A DNA stretch of 64,000 bases from positions 516,219-580,218 of the forward strand of contig MNCI01023742.1 in the NCBI GenBank assembly GCA_015680685.1. The letters run 5' to 3'. Shown piece after piece: positions 1-10,423 of this stretch. The notes below the pieces were generated by a model. The model saw only the letters and a program-made list of their open reading frames with translations, was not told the DNA's origin and did not search any database. A program made the position numbers and the translations under genes. The DNA comes from Gnetum montanum (Eukaryota > Streptophyta > Gnetopsida > Gnetales > Gnetaceae). Position 1 is the stretch's first letter, and each line of letters opens with the position of its first letter.

Positions 1-1349
1 GACATAAAACTAACACCCACAACATAGTCTAATGGGACCATAAACTAGCTCTTCCACTATCCGCTACGACATAACACTAGCAGGTTTCAGTCTGCCAAGA
101 TGTTAATCTGGGACCACGGTCTGCTGAGACTTTAAACCAACAACAACGGTCAACTAGGACTCAAAACTAGAATCCATCAAAAGATAATCCATGAAGCAAG
201 CAAGCATTATCACTCTTGCACTACATCCCTACCAGATGGAATGGGTAAGGCATTGGAAAAGACGTAATGCCACTACCTCACTAGCATCCTACTGATTCCT
301 CAAATATGCTAGAAGGCATGTTACTAATCCCTCAGAGATGTTGCTACGATAGCCACTCTGTAGTTGCAGCTCTTGGGATTAACTTTGCCACTGGGGCCTC
401 AAGGAAATTGTGGTCATCCATAGTTTCAGTAGCCTCCACCTGTCACCGTCACCATATTTTGGCTTAGCAAGTTCACCTGACTGGTTCTTTGACCAATCGA
501 TGGAGCAAGATGAATCTGGCTATCGACCGTAGCTGCATGAACCATAGCATCAACATAGGGACCCTTGCTCTTTGCTATGGTCCATCTTTCATGGCCTCCA
601 CCCTCATTTTTGCTTTGGATGGTGCTTGTTTCAATATCCTCCCCCCCCTAGTGATTAGGATGATTGCTTTTGCTCTCTGCTCTCTATTATGTTTTGTAGG
701 TCACTTGTTATGACAGCGTTGATCAAGAATGCATTCATTAGAAGGTGAGGTATCACGGTGTTCTGAAGTGGCTGCTTGGACTAGCCTGGCTACTTGGGAG
801 TGCAAACCTTACCTCTCCCTCCATCACATACCTTACTTCACTTTCCCCTTCCCTTATCCTTACAACCGCCTTTACCCTCTTCTTTGTTTGTACAAAGTGT
901 GAACATTTAATCAATTCTTTCGCATCATCATGTGCATGAACTGGCGTAATGTAACTCGCCTAGTGAAATGTAATTTGCACAAAAAATGGGTAAAATTTGG
1001 CAAAATGGAATGTAAAACAACTCATCTAGGTCATGCAAGCATAACACAACTCGTCTGTGCAAGGCCTTCATATGCAGTGTGGCGGCATAACTTCTTGCAA
1101 ATACACTCGCGAAAGAATGCGTAATGACTTGTTCGCGAAAGTTTCATGTTCACATGCTTAAGTCTTCCCCGAACCTCCCTCCTTTCACTTCTATAAAATC
1201 CCTCCTATGCTCTTCCCCTCACCTTCACACTTCCAAGTTTCACAGAGTGACATTTGAGCAACTACCGATGGATGCTGTTGGTGCCTTTACCTCTCTGGTG
1301 TTTCATATTCTTTGTCGACATCTTTTGGGCAGGCCCTCTAAATGTCAAC
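1..1349 (+). other. 3' untranslated region of element F
   Basis: No coding sequence is supported. The first 170 bases hold a degenerate repeat around ATAAACTAGC/TAAAACTAGC. It matches, in the other orientation, the boundary repeats found downstream of pol in elements A and B (5908-6285 and 31855-32155). The section 1100-1360 aligns with 3600-3764 joined to 21357-21402, the same region of element E. Confidence 0.6.
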
Positions 1350-1362
1350 AAAGAGGGGCCAT
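1350..1362 (+). other. Polypurine tract of element F
   Basis: The purine run AAAGAGGGGCC ends two bases before the LTR start TGAAACACC. The same arrangement is seen at 21389-21402 (E), 4867-4882 (A, minus) and 29406-29420 (B, minus). This is the expected primer site for plus-strand DNA synthesis. Confidence 0.8.
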
Positions 1363-2580
1363 TGAAACACCATGAAAATTTCAAGGCCTCAACGGTTCAG
1401 CAAAATCTTGTGACTCAGGCAAGGATTTGTGACAAGGCATAGCTCAACAAGTTCCTTTTTTGGCTAAGGGCCGGTTTTACCATGCTGCACAGCATAGTGC
1501 AAATAAACTCTAGAAGATAGAACAAAACAAAGGAAGTGTGGTGACAACACTTTAAGTTTTTGTACGTTCACTATTTTACGTCGAATTATAATATGTAGAA
1601 TAATCTAGCATGATGCAGCATAATACAAGCAATGATTGAGATAGCGCAATTCAAGTATCAGCAGTTCATACGTCATAATACGCTCTCTAGCATATTGCAG
1701 TGTAATCAAAGAACAGTTTTTTGCCAAAGCTCCAACAAGAGTGGTTTACGAAACATTACACTTTAGAGCGTAATGCAGCGTGGCACCGCAAGCTTCAAAC
1801 ACAAACACACCAAGTCAATGACATCTTGTAGGTTCAAGACATGCATCATCTAAACCACATTTTTCTCCTGACCCTAACCTTATAAATATTCTAGTTGATA
1901 ATGATCAAGGGGTTGGCAAAAAATTTCTTTGGATTGACAAATTTTCTCCGTCAATGATTTTCATTCATTGGCAATTGTTGATAAATTTTGGCAAAGATTG
2001 ACAAGAGAGCAAAAGAGGATCAGCGATCATAAGAACATTAGAGGTGATTGGCAAGAATCCTTGATAAGAAACAGTCGGTTAATAGATACTCTACCTCAGG
2101 TCTGACTTCCTTGCTCCTAGATTGGCTAGAACAAGGTATATTGATCTTTGCTTGTTTTATCTTTAAATATCTTTCTTGCTATTGGCACATGCTTCGTCTA
2201 AACCGAAGTCCGCCTATAATCATTATATCCAGCATATTTTATTCATAAGTTAAATCCTAGATCTTGGGATTGCACGCTCTCTAAATCTGATCTCCTGTGT
2301 CCTATATATATGGATTTTGCAATCGCTTTAAATCGTTTACATCGTTTTCAATTACCTTGGAGATTAATGATATTATATCTCTTCATAAAAATTGTCATTT
2401 TGCCATCCAATTATTACAAAATTTTTACTGATTAAGTAAGTCCTTGTTTCATCAACAAGATCATTCAGGGCACCTTGGATTCATCTTCTCTAGCATGGTC
2501 CTTGCACAGATCCTGGGTTGAAATTGTGTACATAGACTTTCTCTTGGTATTTTCAACGACCAACATTTTCTGTGGTTATA
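1363..2580 (+). repeat. 3' LTR of element F
   Basis: The LTR starts TGAAACACC directly after the polypurine tract. Its right end (…GGTTATA) is set by alignment to the ends of the E and D LTRs; the terminal CA is mutated to TA. A TATA box (TATAAATA) sits at 1881-1888, at the place where the D, E and C LTRs have theirs. The upstream half carries repeats of the form GCATAATGCAGC (about 1480-1790), this family's version of the short palindromic motifs in the other LTRs. It is 1,218 bp, shorter and clearly diverged from E. Confidence 0.72.
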
Positions 2581-3764
2581 GCTATGACTATAAACTAGCA
2601 CGACACGTTCACTATGACGTAAAACTGGCATGTATGGTCTTATGGGATCTTAAACTAGCACAGTGGCCCATTGGGACCCTAAACTAGCATACGGTCTACC
2701 AAGACCTTAAACTGGGTTCGAGTCATGTTGCTAGCATGCATCTGCACCAAGTACACATTGAACAAGCATGCACAGTGCTGACGTGGGGGTGGGATGTTGC
2801 AGCACCAAAAAATAGTTCATGACATAATGAGAACGTGATCCAGAATGTATGCGACACCGCCACCCTTTGCATCATGCTAACCCTCCAGAGATGTCGTATG
2901 ACATGACAGTAGCCCTACGGATCTACCGTCACCACGGCCCACCACCCTGACAGTAGTTCCTTGGCTAGTGCCTTCCACTAGAGTTCCAGTAGTATTGTGG
3001 CCTAGCCATAATATTGTTACCCTGCAGCTCCCTATTGACACCTGGGCTCGCACAACGTTTAGCTATGTGGTAGCTGATCTCATAGCTGAACTGAGACTGC
3101 ATTCCTTTAGCAGGGATTCCTGAGCATCTGCACTCACTACAACTCTTGGAACCTCTGACACTGGCTCTGCCATGTCGTTGCTGCCAAGGCTACTACTGGC
3201 CTTCCTACTTTGGACATTAGGCACTAGCATAGATGTCCAAGAGCTTCAAAAATGTCTGCAGCAAGCAAGATCTTTTCGCTTCTCTTTGCATCATGGCTAT
3301 TTCGCTCTCCGTCGTGCTTATAGGGTGCGACCGAAAGTATGTATTGCCATAGCAATGAATACTACGACGTCACGAAGTGGGTGCCTCAACTAGCTTGGCT
3401 ACTTCAGAGTGCAAATCCCATGATGTGCATAACACAGCTTGCCACATGGAAAGCATCTATAGGCAGGTCAAAACCGCACACGAATGTAACACTACTCATC
3501 CTAGGAAAGAAACACCTGTCCTATAAGAGGTCAAAGGTCAGCGAGAGTAAAGATGAAAACATGAACAACTCCCTCATGAGCACTCCGATGAGGGACTTTG
3601 CTAAGCCTCATCTTTACCCTTTTTCCTGAACCTCCTTCCTTCTTGCTTCATCCTGCAAAAACCAATGCAATGCTCTCAAGAGTAGCCAAGTGACGTCTTG
3701 ACGATCACCAAATAGCAATGTTAGCGTCATTTCTTCCGTGGTGTTTCATATTCTTTGTCAACGT
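2581..3764 (+). other. 3' untranslated region of element E, left part (split by element A)
   Basis: Non-coding. It opens with the ATAAACTAGCACGACACG-type repeat and ends in TTTGTCAACGT at 3764. There element A begins. The sequence resumes at 21357 with CATCTCTCAAGCCCATCC, and the joined product aligns with 1300-1362 of element F. A reading frame from 3172 is not conserved in the related copy and I do not consider it a gene. Confidence 0.72.
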
Positions 3765-4866
3765 TGTACCGCCTGAAATCATCAGTCCCCGGCTGGAAGG
3801 AAACAGAGATTGTGGGATCGCAGGGCGTGCATAGAAGACCCTACCTTCGCCTGAGAGCAAGCTGGAATGCATGAAGGTAGAGTACCTTGGGTGGTCCGCA
3901 CATGGATCAAACAAGGATTTCCTCGAACGTATACCAAAGTGCTACACACTGGGTTATGCGTAAACGGCGTGATGGGCGTAAATGAGAGCATAAACAGCGT
4001 AACAGATGCGGACAGGGCGTAAATGTAAACGAGCATAAACAGACACACATGTAAGAAATTAGCATAAACTATAAACAATGGTATTATAGAGTCAAAGTAC
4101 AGTGCACCGGTCTAACGCAGTTTTGATAGAACACAAGGCGGACGAAAAGCCCTGGTGGATGCAGGGATGACTCGGCTGGTTCGCATGGTAGGCGGAGCGT
4201 AGAGACCCTGTGCATGGCATACAAGGCTTTCTAGTGTAAGAGGGTTTTAGATCTGGTGCACAGTGTAATTGCTCCTGGGTATGCTCTAGGATTTTTACCA
4301 ACCGACCTCGATGAAGTGGAAAATGGGGGGTTTTATACCGGTTGTTATGCTAGACTCGGGTTAGGAGACACGTGGTGAGTTGACCATGTGCACACAATTT
4401 ACAAATATACAACATATTACATCTGCTGGGCGTATATGCTACATCAAGCCGGCCTATACGCTGGACGTGCTGGGTGTGTAAACTTGGGTGGAGATACTAT
4501 GGATGCTGGGCATATACGCTGGGGCGTATACGCTGACAGTTGCTGACTTGCTTCAATTCTTGCTCTTCAGTGTTGCCTTCATGTTGTCTTTGGATTTCAT
4601 CGTCGGGCGTATGCATCTATTGTACCTGCTGAGCGTACATGTGAGGCGTGTACGTCGGGCGTGTAAGTTGGATGTCTACGCTGGGCGTATATGCTGTGGA
4701 TGTGAACTTGGGCATATACGCTGGCACAGTATGCTTAGTAAAAACTAAGTATTTCGATCCCCAAAGTTGCCGTGTGTGACATCAAATGTAGCCATGGTTG
4801 TCCGTGGGTCTTAGGGACCTGCTTTTTGCTGGAGATGTACCAAGCTCAAAAATTTTTGGTGTTTCA
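3765..4866 (-). repeat. 3' LTR of element A
   Basis: In plus view it runs TGTACCGCCTGAAATC…GTGGTGTTTCA, so on the element's strand it is TGAAACACC…GGTACA. It is 1,102 bp. A TATA box on the minus strand (TATAAAA, plus 4331-4337) sits in a C-rich context, as in the other A/B LTRs. The stretch 4430-4735 holds many copies of GCGTATACGC variants. Over the first 100 aligned positions it differs from the 5' LTR at 12, mostly by transitions. Confidence 0.9.
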
Positions 4867-4882
4867 TTGGCCCCTCTTTGTT
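4867..4882 (-). other. Polypurine tract of element A
   Basis: On the minus strand AACAAAGAGGGGCCAA directly precedes the LTR start TGAAACACC. It is the priming site for plus-strand synthesis. Confidence 0.85.
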
Positions 4883-6298
4883 GACGCTTAGAGGAATCGA
4901 CCCGAGAAGCATCAACAAAGAAGTGCAAAACACCACAAGCAACTTGACATAGACTTTGTTCTTTGTGACTTTACTAGAAGTCATCGCACCATGTTCAGTA
5001 GTACATGGCATCAAAAAGGTGAAATTTGTAGCTAGTAGGAGGAAAGGGATTGTGGGGATTGGCGACTGCCCAAAGAATTATGCTGGTGAAATGGGATGCT
5101 CAGGTGCACAGCATGCTGGTCCTCATCAATAGCCATTGTTTAGCATACTCGGAGTTCAGACATGCGATGTGCGTCCTTTGGCGGAACAAGGCTCTTGGTT
5201 AGTATTCAAGAGAACTTGTTGGCAAGACCAAAGCCGCGGGAGGATGTGTTACATTCTTTGGAGGAATAGGGCCCGTGTTTAATGTTTAGAGGGGGCCTAT
5301 TGACGGATAGCCAAAGCCATGAAACTGGATGCTTCTTGACCGTTTTGGACATAAGTACTTGGTTTTGAGACAACTTCCTTCCTGCCTGGGGGCTTATATG
5401 GGAAGTGCCAAGGGTCTCATTCTCGATTTTTTTTTGGAGCTTTGCGTTGATCATGTACTCATGCTCAGGTGCCAGGCCGTGTGTTGCAACTGCTGTAACG
5501 TTTTGCAGTGTGCAACAGTGTGCTCAAAGTTTTGAATGTATTCGGTGTATTGGAGGTTGGTAAACAGATAATGAATATACCAGGAATGGGAATGTACTAG
5601 TGAACAATTTGATTTAGTCCCGTCATGTGTGCTGTGAACATTGTCCCATCTTGCTGCTTACGATGAGATGCATTCTTGTGCGAACACCTCGGGGTGTCAT
5701 CCTGCAAACACAACTCCAAGGAGACAAGAAAACCATGGGTGAATAAGCGAGCTCAGATTTGAACGGCTGCAGATGGAACAAAATACTAGAGGAGATTCTG
5801 AGCACTGTGTATGAATGTCGGCGACGTTGATGAGATTGTGTGCTGGTGAGCGATGCAGTGATTCTGATGAATGAGTGTGGCTGTGGAGTGAAGAGCTGGA
5901 GATAAACATGCTAGTTTATAATCTTAGCGGACTATCATGGGTTATTTTTATGTCGTAACCTGTTGGACATTGCTCGTTTAGCGTCGTGGCGGACGTTACG
6001 TTGCCAGTTTTGAGTCTTAGTGGACCATGCAGAGGCAAGCTAGTTTATAGTCTTAGCAGACTCTGATGGTTGTGAGGGTGGCAGTTTACTGTCATGCCAT
6101 ATGGGTGCTAGTTTATCGTCATTGCAGACACTGTGGGGTATCAATTTATTGTCATGTTGCCAGGACAGTTGTGGTGTCAGTTTTAAGTCATAACCCAAGA
6201 CTGTTCTGTGGTATCAGTTTACCGTCATGATTCCAGGACGAGCTGTGGTATCAGTTTATAGTCGTGATTCCAGGACTTGCACGTACCTGAGCTTGTAG
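4883..6298 (-). other. 3' untranslated region of element A with boundary repeats
   Basis: No coding sequence is supported. The first half aligns with the 3' region of element B (29536-31600). The section 5908-6285 consists of imperfect units resembling CTAGTTTATAGTCTTAGCGG spaced about 35-50 bases apart. Related units occur at 31855-32155, at 2581-2700 and at 1-170. Confidence 0.7.
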
Positions 6299-9200
6299 TC
6301 AAACGTAAAATGATTTTAGGTACAAGTGATTGGTTGGATTGGCAAGCTCGTTTCCTTCCACGTCAACTAGCTTGAATGCTCCATTGTCAAATGCTTTAGT
6401 GACTAAGTAAGGCCCTTCCCAGTTGGCTGAGAATTTTTTCGGGTGTTCCTGAACAGCCTTAAGCACAAGGTCGCCTTCTTTGATAGGGCGCTTGTTGATG
6501 TTATGACGATGTCATTGTTGTTGTTATTTTTGGTACCATTCGATTTGGTCAAGTGCGCGTATGCGTTCCTCTTCCACCGAGTCCAGGTCAATGATGCGTA
6601 GATCATTATTCTTCCCGTCGTCAAGGAGTCCAGAGAGTGTGATCCTTGAAGATGGTACCTACAATTCCAAAGGTAAAACAGCTTCTGAACCGTAAACAAC
6701 ACTATATGGTTTTTTACCTGTTGAAGTTCGATGTGTAGTACGATATGCCCATAATGCGTACACCAATTGTTCGTGCCACTTCCTTTTGCTCTGGGTAAGC
6801 ATTTTCTTAAGTATTACAATAATCGTCTTGTTTGTTGCTTCCACTTGTCCATTTCTCTAAGGATAGTAAGGGGATGAAAATGAGTGTTTGATCCCCAGAC
6901 TGTCACAAAAGGTTTAGGTTTCGGCACTGCTAAATTGTGGCCCGTTATTAGTGATGATTGTGATGAGAATGCCAAAACGGGTTACAATGTTTTCGAGGAT
7001 GAAATTGCATACATGTTTAGATGTAGTTTTCCGAAGTGGAGCTGCTTCTACCCACTTCGTAAAATATTCGGTTACGATTATAATGAAACTATGCCCTGCA
7101 GAAGATGAGGGTGTTATTGGGCCGATAAGGTCCAATCCCCACTTTTGAAAGGGCCATGTGATTTGTGCTGTATGTAACTCATTTGGTAGGACATGTATCA
7201 GATTACTATGTTTTTGACAAGTGCTACATGTTTTAACCTTGGAGAGACAGTCATACTCCATGTGTGGCCAATAGTAGCCTAAGCGTCAGATTTTCGTTGC
7301 CATGGCTTTTGGCGCTATGTGTCCTCCGCATAGTCCCTCATGTACCTGATCGACAATGGTTTGGGCATTGATACTATTGACGCATGTTAGCAATACGCCT
7401 TCGTAGGATCGACAACACAGGGTATACTGCTTAGAACATTTGCGCACTGCGTCTTTCTATGCATTTGTTAGATGTCGTGGTGTTTCACCGTGTAGAAGGT
7501 ATTCTTTTATGTCGTCATACCATTCTACCGCATGTGTTGTACTAACAGATGCAATTGGCAACGTGTCGGGAGTATCGGTTATCGGTTTGGCACAATTGAT
7601 TACGGAGCTTTGTAATGCGTGGAACATGTCTGGTGATATGTTTAATGCTAATGTGGCTAACATGTCTGCGATTGTGTTATCATTTCTAGAAACGTGTTGC
7701 ACATCGATGTTTTCAAATCGCCTCATTAGGTGTTTTGCCAAGTCGCAGTATGGTTGTAAGTGTTGGGATTTACATGTATAGATATCTGTGACTTAGTTTA
7801 GGACTAGTTGTGAGTCTCCTCTAACTACAGGCCGTGTGATGTCTAAAGCTAGTGCTGCCGCGAGGCCTCTAAGAAGACCTTCATACTCTGCTATGTTGTT
7901 GGTGCAATGAAAGTTGAAACGATAAGCAAAGGGGCGGATCTCCCCAGAGGGATAGGTGATGACAACGGCTACACTTCCTCCTTGAGAGGTGGATGCTCCG
8001 TCAAAGTTTAGGATGGCAGGGTAGTCGTTGGGCACTATGTCTATGGCGCTTATATTCTCATCCGGGAATTCTGGCTCTATAGTCGCTTGATCGCGTGTTG
8101 GTGATGTGGCCATTTGGTTTGCTATGGCTTGACCCTTGACTAATGATTGCACTACGTAGTACAGGTCAAACTCCGCTATCATGGCTTTCCACCGGGCTAT
8201 TCGACTTGTTTCGTAAATGTTCCCTGTTATGGCTCTTAGTACATTATCCTTGCAAATTATGTACACCTGGTTACGGAAGAGGTAGTGTCGCCATTTTCTT
8301 AAGGAAAAGACCAAAGCTAAACATGAATTCTCCACGTTGTTATACCTTTTCTCGTGGGCAACTAATGCATGACTCAAGTAATATACAGGGACTTCAGTTC
8401 CGTCATCTTGTTTCTGGCAAAGCATAGACGCGATTGACGATTCCGAAGTGGCAAGGTAGATGTAAAATGGTTTATCATTTTTGGGCAAGTAAACCGTAGG
8501 CAGTCGGGCAAGTGTTGTTTTGATGTTTTCGAATGCTTCTTAGCACTGCGGAGTCCATTCAAAATGGACGTTTTTGCATAACAGGTGGTTCATAGATTTT
8601 AGTTTGTCCATCAGTTTTTCTATGAAGTGCCTGATAAACTGCAATCTGCCTTGTAGACCTCGAAGTTCGGTCAGGTTGCCTGGTAGTTTCAGGTTTGTTA
8701 TGGCCTTAACCTTATCGGGGTCCACCCGTATCCCTGCTTCTGAAGCTATGAATATGAGCATTTTTCCTGTTTTAATGCCGAAGACACATTTTTTTGGATT
8801 AAGTCTTAGTTCATACTTCAAACAATGTTTCAATACTAAGTCGAGATCTTGTACATGTTGTTCTTCTGTTTTTGATTTAACTACAATGTCATCCACGTAA
8901 TCGTTGAGCGATCGTAGCATGTAATCACTAAAGATAAATGTCATCGCTCTTTGATACGTGGCTCCAGCGTTCTTGAGACCAAAGGGCATCATTGTATAGC
9001 AAAAGGTTCCCCATGGTGTCATAAAGGTTGTCCTGAGTTGATGTTCCGGGTTGATACGTATTTGATTGTATCCCAAGAAGCCATCCATAAAAGACAATAA
9101 GGCATGCCTGGCAGTTGAGTCAACAAGTTGATCTATGCTGGGTAGAGGAAAATCATCTTTTATGGTTGCAACATTTAGATCTCGGAAGTCAATGCATAAG

Positions 9201-9771
9201 TGAATGCTTCCATTTTTCTTTGGTACAATGACAATGTTGGACACCCACTCGGCGTAATCAACAGTTTGAATGAAACCGGCTTGATAAAGCTTGGTGATCT
9301 CATTGTGAACTGCCAATGCCACCTCGGGTCTAACCTTTCGTGCCTTTTTTTTTACCGGTCTCAATTTTGGGTCAAGAATAATGTTGTGTTGGACAATTCT
9401 AGGGTCTAACTCAAGCATGTCTGTATAGGACCAAGCGAAGGTTTTCATATTTTCCCTAAGCACATTCTCGATGTCTTTGGCCAAGTGCGGTTGTAATAGC
9501 GTGCTTAATTTTAATACTTTGATTTCCCCATCAGGCATGGTAATGGGGGTTTCGGCCAATGGGTCTTCGGTGATATTCTTGGCTTCTATGTCCAGGAATT
9601 TTGTCATGCCTACATAATCATCTGTTGTTTGCTATGTTGAGGCTATGACTACGTTGTCCATTGGTGAACTCAATTTGATGAGATTTATGTTAATGTCTCG
9701 TGCAATTTTTCCATATGGTCCGTCAATGATTAATGGCGTGGTTAAATGCTGGCAGTCCATTGAGCTTGCTC
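6299..9771 (-). pseudogene. pol: Element A pol: reverse transcriptase, RNase H, archaeal-type RNase H and integrase (decayed)
   Basis: The first ATG is at 9760, just after a probable splice acceptor (AG at 9773-9772). Reverse transcriptase occupies roughly 9607-8540, with the core motif YVDD followed by IVVKSK. A normal RNase H (to about 8100) is followed by a second RNase H with NFDGAST, NNIAEYEGLL and VRGDSQLV (about 8010-7460), the archaeal-type domain diagnostic of the Tat lineage. Integrase follows (7261-6299) with CSTCQK and WGLDLIGP. The whole stretch stays in one frame down to about 6650, apart from in-frame stops near 9635, 8540, 7793, 7265 and 6860. At least three replace a CAA/CAG codon kept in element B. 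The second catalytic Asp of integrase is Asn (TNNGPQF). A frame change follows near the C-terminus. The product cannot be functional. Confidence 0.9.
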
Positions 9772-9795
9772 CTGCCAATAAACAGAGAGCTGAAT
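9760..9795 (-). promoter_or_regulatory. Probable 3' splice site in front of element A pol
   Basis: On the minus strand CTCTCTGTTTATTGGCAG is followed by G and, 11 bases later, the pol ATG. The pyrimidine-rich tract plus CAG|G is a good plant acceptor, and the same sequence is at 35663-35690 in element B. The protease frame ends about 5.6 kb upstream, so splicing would be a natural way to express pol, as in Ogre elements, which have an intron between protease and reverse transcriptase. I found no convincing matching donor. Confidence 0.5.
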
Positions 9796-10156
9796 AAGAG
9801 AAAGGGGAAATGTTCTATGCCTTTTGGTAATTTTAAACTATGTGTACATGCATAATAGTGGATTATCGTCACACTAGGACGTACGGTAGTTTAAGGCCAT
9901 ACCAGGCCACAAGTGGCAGTTTAAGGCCTTACCGGGCCACAAGTGGCAGTTTAAGGCCATACCGGGCCTTAATTGGGTTTACACTAGAATGTTCAGCGTA
10001 AACTTGTGAAATGGGGTCCAGGGGGGGTACCAGGATGTAATAATCTCTGTTTTTAATAATTTTTACATTGTTTTCGGGCGAATTTTAGCGAAAAATAAGT
10101 AAAAAGGCACAAAATGGCAAAAAGGAGTAACGACGGCGTCAGCGTTAGTGGAGCAC
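9796..10156. other. Divergent intergenic region between pol and the antisense gene (element A)
   Basis: Non-coding. It carries three close copies of GCAGTTTAAGGCCATACCGG (9880-9980), the boundary repeat. Then comes an A-rich stretch (AAAAATAAGTAAAAAGGC) leading to the plus-strand TATA box. The pol reading frame runs left and the passenger gene runs right from here. Confidence 0.65.
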
Positions 10157-10164
10157 TATATAAA
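10157..10164 (+). promoter_or_regulatory. TATA box of the antisense passenger gene, element A
   Basis: TATATAAA is followed by AGAAGGGGGGGGTTTCATTTG. The equivalent position in element B (35997-36005) reads TATATAAAA with the same G-run and TTTCATTTG. Conservation in two old copies, 260-235 bases upstream of a conserved ATG, supports a dedicated plus-strand promoter. Confidence 0.7.
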
Positions 10165-10423
10165 GAAGGGGGGGGTTTCATTTGTTTCTTACTTTGAATT
10201 GTGAGCGTAAGCAACAGAGCGTAAACTGTTAAAGCGTAAGTGTAGACAATTGTGCCCTGGCGTAAGCATAAATTTACTCGTGAGCATAGACGCCGAAGAG
10301 TAACCCTTAGCGTAGACGCCCAACACTAAACCCCAGCGTAGACGCGGAGTGTAGGGTTTCAGGCGCTAGCATAGATAGTCCTTCTCAATGTAAACTTGTG
10401 CGATCAACGTAAAGGAGGCCGAG

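Larger units (their letters stand above)
1..2580 (+). mobile_element. Element F: 3' end of a plus-strand Ty3/gypsy retrotransposon (3' untranslated part plus 3' LTR)
   Basis: Only the right end of this element is in the window. Bases 1-1362 are non-coding and resemble the 3' untranslated part of element E (2581-3764). A polypurine tract (AAAGAGGGGCC, 1350-1360) lies just before the LTR start at 1363, and the LTR runs to 2580. What follows from 2581 is again 3' untranslated sequence of the same broad family, so F appears to have inserted into element E. The right target duplication would be GCTAT (2581-2585); its left partner is outside the window. I trust no ORF in this stretch. Confidence 0.7.

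Noticed and set aside
1363-2580. LTR F as the 5' LTR of element E
   Set aside because: It is preceded by a polypurine tract and 3' untranslated sequence and followed by no primer site or gag, and its flank does not match CCATC at the right end of E.
3172-3629. Possible small genes in the 3' region of element E
   Set aside because: Not conserved in the matching region of element F, and no start context or homology.
8143-8900. Plus-strand ORFs across pol of element A (also 34388-34792, 33299-33673 in B)
   Set aside because: Shadows of the reverse transcriptase and RNase H frames on the minus strand; no independent motif.
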